Below, piece by piece: positions 33,604 to 46,147 of a DNA stretch of 64,000 bases. Position 1 is the first letter of the stretch; every line of letters starts with the position of its first letter. The translations under genes and the position numbers were made by a program. The notes beneath the pieces are model-generated. The model was not told where the DNA came from. It worked only from the letters and a program-made list of their open reading frames with translations, and searched no databases. Source of the DNA: Globodera rostochiensis (lineage: Eukaryota > Nematoda > Chromadorea > Rhabditida > Heteroderidae); NCBI GenBank assembly GCA_018350325.1, contig JAEVLN010000026.1:682001-746000 (forward strand), given 5' to 3'.

Positions 33604-34830
33604 ATTGTCTCTAATTTGTAAGTGTTTGTAATGAAAAAAAAATTGTATTATTCATTTGTTTTTATTGAAATTTTGTTAAATTTATAATTATATCAAAAGC
33701 TTAGCATTTTTTAGAATTTTAACGGGTAGAGACAGGATTTTCAGATAATACCCCCCCCCCCGAAAAGGGCACTAAAATGGAATTTCTATATCTATTGGAG
33801 AAGATTGTTGATCAAAAGAATTGAGAAATATTTTAGAAGAATGTTTTTTAAATTTTTAGGAATCTTGAAACAAAAAACACCTAAAATAGGCACTAAAACA
33901 CCAAAAATGCTAAAAAAAGCATTTATATAATTAATAAGCACTAAAATAATCAAACATTTTTTGAAATAAATGCTGTTTTTGCCCCTAACTCTTCAAAGCG
34001 TATTCGCAAAAAATGGCAAATGCCTGAAAATTCCGTAGCTGACGAACATATGTTCTGCCATCCCTTCTTTATTCATTCTCCACAATGGAAATTCCTGACG
34101 ATTTATTTATTTTTAATTAATTAATTTATTTATTTTTGCAATTACGCCCGCCAAAAACGTCAGCTGGATCGCAGACGAATTCAAGGCCTTTCCAGTAAAT
34201 TGAAGGAATAAATAAACTGATCAACACACAAAATATCATAAATTTACAAATTTTATCCGAAATTTGGAAATATATGATGACAGTAAATTGGTCAATAATT
34301 ATGTCCATACATATAAAGTAAAACGGTCCTACCGGTTAGCAGTTACCTCGGTTTGTTTTTTATTTTAGCAATAAATTTAAAAAAATAAGTTTTAGTCAGC
34401 TAAATAGAGCATTCATTTTCTGCTGCCAAACGACAAAAATTTCAATTTAATTTTTGTTAAAAACTTTTCTTGTCCAAACTTATTTTTTGAAAAAATAAAA
34501 GTCACGCAAAAGGTGTTTCCTGTGGTTTTTGGGGTCCAGGCATCCAAATACCTCCATTTTGACCAATTTCGAATCCCGGACTCTCATTCCAACAATTTTG
34601 TACTAATTCAAAATTTTTCAAAAATTAATTTTGGCTTAAAATGATTCAAAATGAGTCTCCGTTTTATTTGCCTCGTTTTTGTTGTATTTTAAATGTTTTT
34701 GAGGCTAAATTGATTTTGAGAAATTTTTGTATATTCTAAATTGTTCGAGTTCGGGATACAGGGTTCGAAATTGGTCTAGACCACCCTCAAAGATAGAACA
34801 ACAAAAAATCTTCCCCTCCCCCCAATTAGT
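33604..34830. other. Intergenic, no gene seen
   Basis: AT-rich with a poly(C) run near 33752. The short minus-strand frame at 34126-34308 has no convincing splice context. Confidence 0.5.
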
Positions 34831-37800
34831 TCAATCGGAAATGTTTTTTCGTTTAACGCCCGCCTTCGCCAACAGGCTGTCGCGATTTTTACGAATTTCA
34901 TCGCCCATTGCTTCGATCATACCGGCTATAAAAGCAAAATAAAAATAAACAAAATTTTTTATTTTGTACCTTTTTCTAAAGACTCTTTGATCGCTTCCAT
35001 TTCATCCACAAGGTTATTGTATGAAGCGAAGGTTGTGATCGAGATATTCTTCCAAATCATTGTTCGCCAATCATCAAGAAAACGAGTTTCCATCGCAAAG
35101 ATGCCAAACGTTTCCATGAACAACCGGCCAAATTCAAGAAGTCCTTTTAGAATAAATCGTTTAATTTTAATTTCAACGTTTGTAATTTGTTCAAAAATTT
35201 GATCGTTGTATGGACAAATCTGAAAATAACCTTTATTTTATTGCCTTCAGAGAATTTTTTATTCGATCAAATTTACCCATTTGTCCTCTTCATTTGCCGC
35301 TTCTTCACATTTTAACACATTCACAACCAAATTTGCCAACATAAACGAACGATTTGTGCCAAAACTACGGCCAAATTCGGCAAAATCAAGCCGGTTTGAA
35401 CAATTGGTGAGTTCATCCATTTTGTCAACCAAATTCCACAAATGTTTCCCGCACTTTTGGTAAATCAATTTGCCAATAATTGTAATTACTTGTCCAAATT
35501 CTACCAATTTAATTTGAACTAAACATTTCATTCGTTTAATTGTTATAATACTTAAAACATTTAAACTAACAATTCATTCGAAGTTCACTGGCAATTACAT
35601 TCTCATATTTGAAATCGACTTGAAAATAGACCCAATTACTGTGGAACTTCACAAAGACATTGGTCTTTTGACTAAAATATAAAATTTTTTGTCAATAATA
35701 GTAACTGTAATAAGTTCTAATTGATTTATATTTAAATATAAAAAAGATTTTATCGTTTTTTTAGTCTTTGGTGAAGGAATTATTTGGGGGAGCGGGAGGA
35801 AGATTTTTGCCCGGACTCTTTTCTAATCGTTACAAAGCTTATTAAAAAAATTGCAAACAGCTCACAATTCCGAATATGCATCAAAACGGAAGATGTTAAA
35901 ACCTTCTTTCAATTCCTCATAAAATTTATAATGAAATAATTTTTGTTGAATATTATTGTCGTCTTCATTCGGAATGAATTCTAAATTTGAATTAAATTTA
36001 TCTATTATTAAGAATATTTTTGTTTACCGTGCAAACTTTTTTTAAGCAATTCATAAGCAAATTTCGATAATTCAAAACAAAGAATCAATTTTCTATCAAT
36101 TTCACTAATTCCCAAATGGCTGCTTGCAATAAAATCGAAGCCATCAAACAATTTGTCAAGGAATTTTCCAAATTCTTCTTCAACAACTTTTGGCAATATT
36201 TGATCATATGGCATTTTGTCTAGCCGATTTTTGAGTTGATTTAAATCAACGCTTTGTTCCCTTTTTCGCTCCCATTCCACAATTGGAACATCGGGAAACA
36301 ATAATTCGCGCAATTTTTCGACAATATACGCCAATTCTGTCATCGAAATTTGCCTGTGATTTTTATGGCACCAATCAAGCAGTGCCAATGACTCTAAAAA
36401 TGCGAAAAAAAAAATTTATTAAAAAAAAATTTACACAATTTTTGTCACCTCCTTCTCTAAGAAGGTCTCCAATTGAATCCGCCAATTTTTCCGCGACAAA
36501 ATATGCCAAAATCGACTCATTTGAACCAATTTGCTCAATGCTAACAAGTTGATTTTGATTTTTTCGCTCTTTTTTGAATTTTTCAAGCAATTCCTTAAGC
36601 TTTCTGCCCGTCTCAATTCCATAATAATATTGTTCAATGCCTTTAAAATATTTCTTCAAATTTTCCTCATTTCTTTCCTTTCTTTTGTTATTCGATTCAC
36701 CTTTTTTACCAAATACTTCATCAAACAACATTTTCTCAAATTTCAAACCCTACAAAATAATGTATTCATTTATTGCAGGGTCGTATCTGTACAGGAGATC
36801 GATAAAAAAATTTCTAGGATTGAGGTTTTCATAACGGGACCGGGAATTCCTTACTTTTCCCGCGGGAATTCCCTTTCCCGCCGATCTCGAATCTGTACTT
36901 ATTTATCAGAAATGTACAGATCCTTTAAAATATCGCAAACCTTTTGATAAAAGATATACTTCATTTTACCCTTAATAGCAAATACCAATTCATTTCTTTC
37001 TTCATCATTTAGCAATCCATTAACCAATAAATTTTGAACAAAATGAAGCGCAATTCTGTACATTGCTAGCAAAAATAGGCGATTTTGCTCAACGCTATTT
37101 AGCGAAAGCGAAAAAATCTACAAAAATAAATTTACAAAAAATAAAAATAATGAAGAAGACTAAACTTTTTATTATTTAAAGCTTACATCATTGAGGTTCC
37201 CAATTTGTTTTTCAATTTCAGCTTTCATCTTCTCAATTGCACTCGGCATTTCAATTTCACAACTTTTCTCTTTCTTTTGAAAAGTCAACAAAAAGTGTTT
37301 GATGCCATTTTTGAGCACCATTTCCATTTTGTTATTGTCGCCTCTGTCGTAGTCAAGCAAACTTTGGACAAATCGTTGTTCAAGAACTACAAAAAAAGCG
37401 AAATTAATTCCAACAATAAAACTTTATTAAATTAATTATTAAGTTCAAGAACAATAACCAAATGTTTTAAAAGTTCACCGTCCATTTTCCACGCTGAAAT
37501 GTTTTCGTCCGGTTCGTGCCATGAAATATATACATTAAAATATTCAGACAGGTTAAACCAAAATGTGGATCTGTTAAAATAAATTAAATTTATATTTTTT
37601 CATCTTTTTTTTAATACCTTCTTTCAAAGTCTTCGTAAATTTTTGCAACTAAATTAAATTTCCACTCCAATTCTTTATAAAATGCCCAATCAATCAGCAA
37701 ACAATTATCGCCAAATTTGCTCAACTCTTTTTCATAACTTGTATCTGCAAAAAAATCTCTGGCAAAATCGGAAGAAATTGTGAACAATGCATGTAACAAT

Positions 37801-38355
37801 AATCTATTTTGTCCTTGATTCAAATTGTTGACAAATTCATCAATGGCAAAAACATTTTGCTCCTAATTTTAGAATTATAATTTATTGCGCTTTAATGTTT
37901 CAGTAAAGCTTAGCTTACAACGTTAAAACCATGTCGTTTCGGTTTTGGCACTTTTTTCGGCAATTTTTCCAACATTTTGTTCAAAAGCATTTCCATAAAT
38001 GTTTTGGCTGACATTGTGGAGGGCTGCTGCTGATCATTTTGGCCAAAAAGTGTTTCCAACTCCGAATATTTCAATTTCAAAATGCATTGCTTCAATTCTT
38101 TCTCACAATTAGTCTTCTCATCACCGCGCATTTCTATAAAAGCGCGTTCGTTCGTTATGCATTTTAATGCCAAAAATTCGTCTATTTTGATCAAAAACAG
38201 CGACATTTGGCTCAACGACAAATGTACATTCTTTGGACCTTTAAAAAGCCAACAAACAAACATTTAAAAATTGTTTTATTATTACCTGCCGATAAAACTA
38301 ACACTGGTTGGAATAGAAGAAAACATAAAATAAATTTCCGCGAGTAAATGGTCAT
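34831..38355 (-). CDS. Large secreted all-helical protein of unknown function
   Basis: Thirteen exons keep phase throughout and give 857 residues: 38286-38355, 37919-38238, 37618-37862, 37479-37570, 37187-37386, 36941-37117, 36449-36749, 36028-36393, 35866-35980, 35571-35671, 35277-35518, 34970-35219 and 34831-34925. Exon 1 encodes a signal peptide (MTIYSRKFILCFLLFQPVLVLS). The rest is rich in Leu, Phe, Glu and Lys with no membrane segment and few cysteines. Similar blocks recur, such as NRLLLHALFTISSDFA, NRLFLLAMYRIALHF and RKLILCFELSKFAYE, suggesting old internal repeats of roughly 200 residues. I do not recognise the family. A fragment of exon 1 is duplicated just upstream at 38466-38617. 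Confidence 0.7.
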
Positions 38356-38465
38356 TTGAAATATAAAATCTGTTTTATAAATAAAAGTAATATTTTATTT
38401 CTATCCAACCAAATAATAAAATGAATAAAAAATGTTTTCTATTTTAGCTAAATGCATTGATTTTT

Positions 38466-38617
38466 GCCGATAAAACGAACACTGGTTGGAATATAAGAAA
38501 ATTTAAAACAAATTTCCACGAGTAAATGTTCACTTGAAAAAAATAAAATCTGTTTTATAAATAAAAGTAATAATTTATTACTATCCAACCAAATAATAAA
38601 ATGAATAAAAAATTATT
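38466..38617 (-). pseudogene. Duplicate of exon 1 and upstream region of the large secreted gene
   Basis: It repeats 38280-38425 with several changes. The start codon reads GTG instead of ATG, and further substitutions alter the signal-peptide codons. TCCAACCAGTGTT and TTTATTTCATTTTATTATT-like upstream words are kept. It is a local tandem duplication that has decayed. Confidence 0.7.
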
Positions 38618-38816
38618 CTATTGATTTTTTTGATAAAAATTGTCGCTAATTATAAATATAAAATATATTAGATATAATGAGGTTGTCACCCCAAGCAAAT
38701 TTAGGCCATTTTTCGGGGACAACCCCTACCCCCGACACTTCTTACCCCGAAAATCACGACCCTAAACTCCATCTCCGACTCGGGGTTAACATACACCCCT
38801 AAACGGATCCGAACAG

Positions 38817-39020
38817 TTTGTCGCGGCCGGTTTGGCGCCGGCCGTTTTAGCGCCGGCCGTTTTGGCGCGGCCGTTTTAGCGCGGCCGTTTTGGCGCGGCC
38901 GTTTTAGCGCGGCCGTTTTAGCGCGGCCGTTTTGGCGCGGCCGTTTTAGCGCGGCCGTTTTAGCGCGGCCGTTTTGGCGCGGCCGTTTTATGGCCGGCGC
39001 CAAAACGGCCGCGCCAAACT
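38817..39020. repeat. 14-16 bp GC-rich minisatellite (GCGGCCGTTTTAGC)
   Basis: About 12 units of CGCGGCCGTTTTGG or CGCGGCCGTTTTAG, with GCCGGCGCC variants at both ends. It is palindrome-rich and surrounded by AT-rich DNA. Confidence 0.95.
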
Positions 39021-39194
39021 GTCCTCGAGCGCCCCAAAAAATGGCATCATCGAGTGACAAAATTCATTTTTGCCGAGGACAGGGCGTGAACTTGCGTACT
39101 TTTTGACAAAAAAACATATTTTTTTTACCGACAAGTAATTCGATGGGTTGGTAGTTTGTCTGTTCGGTAAGTCAAGGACTCACACTATGGTTGC

Positions 39195-39300
39195 AGCAAG
39201 GGGGGGGGGGGTAAACCGGGGATCCCCGTCCCCGTTCCACTGTTTACTCATCCCCGAAAACGGGGATCCCCGGTCTCATTTACCGCCGGGGACGGCACCC
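39195..39300. repeat. GGATCC-palindrome dispersed repeat, solo copy
   Basis: CCGGGGATCCCCG occurs twice around CCCGTTCCACTGTTTACTC, after a poly(G) run. The same words (ACTCATCCCCGAAAACGGGG) form the ends of an insertion at 57718-58372. Confidence 0.75.
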
Positions 39301-39621
39301 CAAAGATGGCCAACATCAGCGAATTTTATATTTACTGTTTAAGTTTGTTTGAGACGTACGTTTTGACAAAAAATTTCAATCTTTTTCAATGGGGTCCTTC
39401 CAACTAAATTGATGGCCTAGTGGTTTTGTCTTTTCGGCATGTCTGGTTTTGTGTTTGGGTTCGAATGAGAGTATGGGCTAAACTAGTCCAGTTTTGCAAG
39501 GACTGCTGGCTGATGGTCCAATTTTAGGTGATGCGTTTTTTTTTGTCGAGTTTTTGGCGTTATGCTCGGAAAATAACGAATTTTAAAAAGTATTGTCAAA
39601 CAAGTTTTTTGAGAATTGTTG

Positions 39622-39665
39622 TGCCTGAGTCGTAGCCCACTAGGCCAAGTGGGCTACGACTAAGT
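39622..39665. other. Perfect hairpin, 17-bp stem
   Basis: AGTCGTAGCCCACT and its complement AGTGGGCTACGACT flank the loop AGGCCA, and the outer words GTTGTG and CACAAC extend the pairing imperfectly. No gene context. Confidence 0.8.
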
Positions 39666-39699
39666 CACAACAAGAATTTTTATTTACTTTTGAGGGGGG

Positions 39700-41926
39700 G
39701 GGGGGGGGTCGGCGGTGCCGATAGGCGCCGCCGAGAAAATTTTGAATCAATTTGTTAAGGGATTTTCAACCAAAATTTTAAAAACGGTAATTTTTTCAAG
39801 TTTTTTAGGAATGGGAGGGGGTCAGCTGATAATAACTTTCATTTCGACAAAATTTATCAGAAAATCAAAAATCCAACATTAAAAATAATACTTTGGCGTT
39901 ACGAATTTCACAAATTTTGAACGATAAATTTAGCCCGTGTAAACCCGGTCGGCCCAAAAAAAACACGGGTTACGGGCTACTTTATTTCATCAAAATTTTA
40001 ACTTCCAAAAAATTTTCAAGCCTGTTTCCAGAATGGAGGCCGTGTTCAGCAAGCCATGGCCAAGAAGTAAAATGATGAGCATTATGAGGTACCTAATAGC
40101 AATAAAGAATGGGGTTGAATGATACTTTTCTGCTGTATGTCCCACCGCTTTTATACGGCTTCCAATTGAATGTGACTTTGTATAAGCCTTAGAAATAGCA
40201 TTGTCAACAAAGAGAGAATGGAGGGGATGCGAGAGAATTTGTTGGCATTTTGCGTGAAGCCAATTTTGGCATTGGCATGGCCCTATTGAAATAGTGAAAA
40301 AGGTTCCCCAAGAAAAGATGGAAAGGCATTGTCATCATTTATTTTATTATTTCACATTATACATTGCCTTACTTTGACAAAGAAATGGGCAAAATGGGTG
40401 CGTGGAATTGGGCGCCTGTTTATGCCATACCCTCCCAATTTGGGGGGGGGGGGAGGGAATTGAAGCGTTGCCTTCAGGGCTGATGGGATTTTATGAAAGA
40501 AATCGAGGCATTTATGGCCAAAGAAGCAGAGATATTGGTGGATAAATAGTGCACTTTGGTCACAGGGGCTGCTTTCAGCGGGCTAAGATGACGTGGAACT
40601 TTTGGCATTTCTCTAAATTTCCATATTTGTCATATATTCCCAACCGAATTCGTAGTTAAACCTATGGGTCCGGTCATTTCGGAAAAAGATGGGCTAGGTT
40701 AAAACCCGAAAATTGCAATAAATTTGGTGTTTGATTTTTTTAAGCAAAGAATTTGCACAAAATCTTTTTGGCACTCATCAGCTAAGATTTTTAGACTCGA
40801 AGAACCTCGAAATAGGCGCCTAAAATAGGCGCCTAAAACCGGGTTGATAAGCAAAAAATGGGTTAAAAATAACAAAAATAGCGAAAAGGCCAAAAGTTCA
40901 AAAAAGTCGCCAAAAATGCCAAAATAGGATCAAAAACATCTTAAAATACCCAAAATAGGCTCGAGAGCCGACGCGAAATCCCAAATTGGACAATTTAATG
41001 GACCAGGACAATTCAGTACCGTTTCAAAGCTTTTGACCATCAGGGAATTACCGTACCACCCCTCCCCTCTCAATTTTTAACCAATAACTGTTCCCGTCTT
41101 TTTCAAGGGGCGTTCCGATCAAATTCTCGGGCCCGCCCCCCTTCTTAAATGTCTCCCCAACTCTCACTTTTGATCACTCTTACGGAGGCCCTCCTCCCTC
41201 CGGTGCCTGTCACGGCCCGAGTCGGGGAAGGCCTCTGCCATTGTAACCCCCCAAATAACCCCGAATAAAAACATTGTTGGGCAATATTGTGACGGGGATG
41301 GCGGGCCTAATAAACTCTCAGGATTCACTTTCACTCAGAGACTCTTTAAGCAAAAAGCTAACATTGAAAACTTAATAAAGAAAATTCAATTCAGATCGGT
41401 AGCCGGAAAAAAATTTTGATAGATTCTCAGGCTTTGCAATGAAACATAGTGTAAAAACAAAAAATCAATTTATACTTATATTTACATTAAATCAATTAAA
41501 TATTTTTGTTTTTCAATTAAAATGATTAAAATGAAATCAAACATTTAATATGACATCTTTAAAGTCAATTAATATTGTTTAAGTTATATATATTTTTAAA
41601 TTGGCATCAATACGTTTCATTTTAGTTTCTTACTACATTACACATCATATATCGATCCTGGTTAAGCTTTTTTCAATAAAATGCTGAGCTTAAAAAATAA
41701 AATCAATTTAAGCAATTTATATACATTATGCGAATTAAAAATTTTCTATTAAATATCATTTAATAAAAAATGCACAATTTTAAATAGAATTTCGATTTTG
41801 TAAATCACGCTAAATGTTTAAAAATGAATAATTATATGGTTTAAATACTTAAGATAAATGAAGTTGTTATTTGGGTAATAATTGAAATAAAACATTTATA
41901 TTTTAGAGCCAATATTTCTCAAGAAA
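39700..41926. other. Repeat-rich intergenic region
   Basis: No gene found. It contains a GGCGGTGCCGATAGGCGCCGCC segment after a poly(G) run (about 39696-39735), the second copy of the 100-bp repeat (40678-40780), and a poly(G) run near 40442. The last 250 bp (from about 41690) resemble the upstream region of HTH copy 1. Confidence 0.5.
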
Positions 41927-42804
41927 ATGAATTTTTTGCTTTTATTATTCCTATTTTTAAATGCATTACATTTAATTTTGTCTGTTAATGAACCAAAAGA
42001 TGGAAAAATTCTACCAACGTTTGATGAAATATATGGGAAAGGATGGGACGAAGACGAACATCAACAAATAAAAGTGGAAACATCGCCGTTAAACTCGGGA
42101 GAAAATGCACTAAATGAACAAGCTGATCATGATGACAATATAGATCAGGATGTTGAAGCTTATAATTCGGATTCGACTGATCAAAATTTGACACAGGAAG
42201 ACCCGGATCGCATTGATCAAAGTGATGATGAAATAATTGGAGGAATTAATGAAGAAAATGAATTCTCTGAGCAAGAAAAACGAGAAATTATTGCAAGAAT
42301 GGATGAGATCAAAATGAGTCAACCGTGAGAACAGAATAAACTTGCTAAAGATTTGGGCGTTTCTCAACACACATTTTTTCGTTGGAAAAAAGAATTTGGA
42401 CTTCCCGTCAATTGTATTTTTTTGAATTTATTTCCAAAATTTTTAAATTTAATTTAGCGCAAATTATACACTCCGAAAGCGATAAATTGAAATTGATGAA
42501 AAAATATTTTAAAATTAAGCAAAGAAATCATAAAATTAGAGACATTGATATTGTCAAAATGCTAAATATTAGTGCATTTACACTATACAAATGGAAAAAA
42601 ATGTTTTTAACAAATTTCTTTTAGCGTATTCCGATAAAAATAAATTGGAATTGATGGGAAAATATTACAAAATAAAACAAAAAAATCCTAAAATTTGTGA
42701 CGTTTATATTGCCAATAAACTGAATATTGGTTTAGTTACATTATACAAATGGAAAAAACAATTTGAATACAGAGAATGCCGAAGCTGTTCAGGATCGCGA
42801 GTAA
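41927..42804 (+). pseudogene. Decayed HTH-protein gene (family copy 3)
   Basis: Signal peptide (MNFLLLLFLFLNALHL) and acidic linker are intact from the ATG at 41927. HTH1 and the start of HTH2 are fused by a deletion (REIIARMDEIKM). GGA has become TGA at 42326-42328 inside HTH2. The HTH3 exon (from 42458) has lost its 3' end and donor, running into the following acceptor at 42624. The HTH4 exon is intact to YKWKKQF, then a short deletion shifts the frame so the conserved acidic end is missed. The shortened frame could still encode a secreted acidic protein of 133 residues. Confidence 0.8.
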
Positions 42805-44393
42805 TTAATTTTAATTAATTAAAATTCGGCTTCAAATAACTATTATTGTAAAAATACAGTGAAAATAAAACATAAAAAATTTATAAATAAATAGATTTCT
42901 TCTTATTAAGCACTTCTGTACATTCGATGCCCTCGTCGGATGATAATTTGTGGGCCTGGAATCAAACAAAGAAAAAAAGAACAGAAAGAATTGAAATGGA
43001 ACATTCCGTGAAGTAATAAAAACGTTATATTCAGCAATTAATAATTCTTCAAACCTAACTAAAAATCAAAAACTTTTTGAGAGTGATTGACAAAATTGAA
43101 ATTTTCCTTTAGCAAATAGCCAAAAATTGAATCCATTGTTATTTATTTTTATACAAATTTTTTCTTCATCCTAAATCCATCCTAAATGATCGATTAGCAT
43201 TTATGTAACCTTATTTTTGAAAATTGGTACAATTTTATTAATTCAGAAATTCGACCTATTTATCATGTAAAATTCACAAATTTAATTGCATTCGCCTTTC
43301 TGAACAAATTTTATTTAAAAATTTAAATTTTCCAACATTTTCTCAACAGCGCCACCGGCTCCGTCAGTGTCAGAGGCTTGCAAATAAACTTATTTCAAAA
43401 AAAAAAATGAATAAAAATTCTAATATTCAAGTCATTTTTTAAGAAATTTCTTATCATAATCATTTAACAATTTGTAATCACTTTTCTTTGCTTTAATTTT
43501 TTCAATGTGCAGGATAATTAAATATTTTTATTTCTGATTCAAATAAAATTAAGAAGACACAAATAATATTTAATTTAATAAAACTAAACGAAACATTGCG
43601 GTGCAGGCTGGCACTTTTTTCATGCCTGGCATTTTCCGGTTTGAATTTTGAATTCTTATCATTTCACACGTTTTATCTCGTCCACTCACCACCATCAGTG
43701 GGAAAACGAAATTTAATTATGTGCTTTTTTGAGAACCTTCGTTGGGTTGGTTGTCTAGGTCCAAATTAAATCTTTCCGCGATTCATAAATTGAATTTTGA
43801 ACATAAACCCGGAAAGGTTATGGCTTATTTATTTTTCAAGCAGAATGGTTGTTCGCTTTTTGCCAGTTCCATTTGAATTTTCGTGTAAAATGAGTGCGAG
43901 ATTATTTTTTGCAACGACAAGTCTTAAAATGTTTTTTTCACCATTAATCTTTCTTAAAATTTTTAGTTTTCTGATTTAAAATGTTTATTTTGTTTTTTTT
44001 TATAATTGTACGCAATCGCGCAATTGAAGTTGAAGCGTCACATCATTATGAATATTTTAATTTAATTTATCTGTTTTCATTAGCTGGGCTTTTGTGTGAC
44101 TGTCATATGAATATAGGTAGGTAATTCAATTCCTCGTTAACGTAATCGTTTTTTTTCTAATAACGCACAAAACTTTTTCATTTCCAATTTTCGCATCTCG
44201 TACAATTCCAGACAAACACATTTGAACGTTTTGATACAAATTTTCTCACGCTTTCATTAATTTACCTAATGGGCAAAGACTCGTAAATTTGCGCATTTAT
44301 TGAAACTCCATTGTATACCCAACTCATTTTGTGTGATTAAATATAATTAATGATATTTAAACTAATTCTTTTTAAATCTAGAATCTATACAAA
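42805..44393. repeat. Segment between HTH copy 3 and globin, partly duplicated at 23.1-23.75 kb
   Basis: No gene. Large parts match 23104-23755. About 750 bp (43080-43330 and 43680-44210) are present only here, so they were inserted here or lost there. Confidence 0.75.
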
Positions 44394-45598
44394 ATGGGCA
44401 ACTCATGCATGATTCCGGCTTCACAAACCGCACCTTCTTCCATCAGTGGTTCTGCGGTGGCATTCACGCGGCCAAGTAACAATTTGAAACTAATTAATTA
44501 TTTTTTTATTTAATTTAATTAAACGATTAAATCAATTTAGTTGATGCGAAATTGTACAGAAAAGGAGGATTAAAGAAAAAGGAGGCACCTGAAATGCAAA
44601 TAATGTATCCGGAAACAATGTTGACGCCCAGAGACAGAGAATTGTAGGATAATTTTAATTGAAATAAAAAATATTTTTTATAAACAAAATTGTAAAAAAT
44701 TCTTTATTTTATTTTTCAGAATAAATTTGTGTTGGCACAATCATATTGTGACTGAGCGAAGAGATTTGTTTCACAAAACAATGCTTTATTGTATTGAGGC
44801 AAGCCCAAAAATAAACGAAATAATTGCGTGCAATCGTTATTGCTATAGAGACCTGACAAAATGGCCAAAACTTGACCGAATTTGGTTAGATAATTATTAT
44901 TTAAAATAATTAACAAAATTCTATACCCAAATAATTTAAATAAGTAATCAGCCGCCACATTTTTGCCAATAATTTATTTTTAAAATAAATTTTATGCCCT
45001 TTACAGTCAGGCCCAGTTCAATTTTTTCGAGAAACTGATCAACGAGTACGAGTTGGACGAGGACAGAATGTTTGATGCGTGTGTGCAGCTTGGTGAAATG
45101 CATGCAAATTATGCACAGTACGGGCTTAAACCGCACTTTTTGGACATTTTCCAACAACAACTGTTAGGTGCCCATTTTTTTTTGTTATTTAAGCTATTTT
45201 TAATCGAAAAAAATAGGAAAAGCAAAACATAGCCACAATCAGACGTGTCTCGACCCTAACTTAGTGATCATGTGGAAAAATCTAAATTTTAATAATATTT
45301 TTAATTTGTTATTTCATTTTAAACAATTTTTGGCGATATGTTAGCCCCGTATATGTCAATTTTTAAAATATTATTCCATAAAATAAATACAGGTCATATC
45401 ATTAAACTATTATTTCTAACAAATTACTTTTAAATAAAATAATAATTCTTTTACATTAAAGGTATTATTGCTCGGCTTGAGATTGATGACAAAGTTGAGA
45501 CATGCATCGCATTCACACATTTGGTCTCATTCGTTGTTGATGTGATGATTCAGGCATACAGCAAAAAGGCGTCAAACATCCGGACGGTTACTCGCTAA
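44394..45598 (+). CDS. N-terminally acylated nematode globin
   Basis: Five exons give 215 residues: 44394-44475, 44541-44643, 44720-44884, 45007-45167 and 45462-45598. The start MGNSCM carries a Gly2/Cys5 pattern typical of N-myristoylation plus palmitoylation, so a membrane-attached globin is expected. The globin fold shows in TPRDRELINLCWH (helix A/B), [11 protein letters not shown] (E region), and [20 protein letters not shown], whose His is the likely proximal F8 ligand. Helix H is [20 protein letters not shown]. Nematodes have many such neuronal globins thought to act in oxygen or redox sensing; I do not assign a number. Exon 1 is duplicated at 23756. Its upstream neighbour is HTH copy 3. 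Confidence 0.88.
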
Positions 45599-45627
45599 AC
45601 AAAAGTTCATTATACGTACTTCAATTT

Positions 45628-46017
45628 GGACGGAGGACGATTCGTTCCCGGCCGATTCGTTCCCCTTTTCAGAAGTTTTTTCATTATAACTTCTTTCAAG
45701 TCTAACCAAATCAAACATTTTCGATATAAAAGCTTACAACTAGTAGAAGCTTACAAAAGCAAAAGCTAAGCGATTGGCCAAATTTCAAAAAAGTTATGGC
45801 CAATTGTGGCCAAAAAACGGTTTCTGGCCATAACTTTTTTGAGATTTGGCCAATCGCTTAGCTTTTGCTTTTGAAAGCTTCTAGTAGTTGTAAGCTTTCG
45901 AATGATACAAAAATGTTTGATTTGGTTAGCTTTGAAAGAACTTATAACGAAAAAACTTTTGAAAAGAGAACGAATCGGGGGTGAACGAATCGGCCGGGAA
46001 CGAATCGTCTTTTTACC
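45628..46017. mobile_element. Fold-back element with long inverted arms and 9-bp target duplication
   Basis: 390 bp with about 180-bp arms starting GACGATTCGTTCCCGGCCGA and mirrored at the right end. The inner arms share AAGCTAAGCGATTGGCCAAA and meet near 45815. CTTCAATTT flanks both sides (45619-45627 and 46018-46026). Long arms and a 9-bp duplication suggest a Mutator-like non-autonomous element. It lies immediately 3' of the globin stop codon. Confidence 0.8.
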
Positions 46018-46147
46018 CTTCAATTTTTGTAATCCAGTGACCATCCGAAGCGTTTTTTAATTTTCACATTCTGGAACATGAAAAAATTTGCATACCTATT
46101 CATAATACTCATCAATATATCGTAAAACACTAACCACGGGGTTAGAG

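Noticed and set aside
38701..39060. 119-codon minus-strand frame with KRPRQNGRAKTAAL repeats
   Set aside because: Translation of the GCGGCCGTTTT minisatellite.
40021..40100. Possible exon MEAVFSKPWPRSK at about 40033
   Set aside because: A single short frame with a GT following but no upstream or downstream exon, in repeat-rich DNA.
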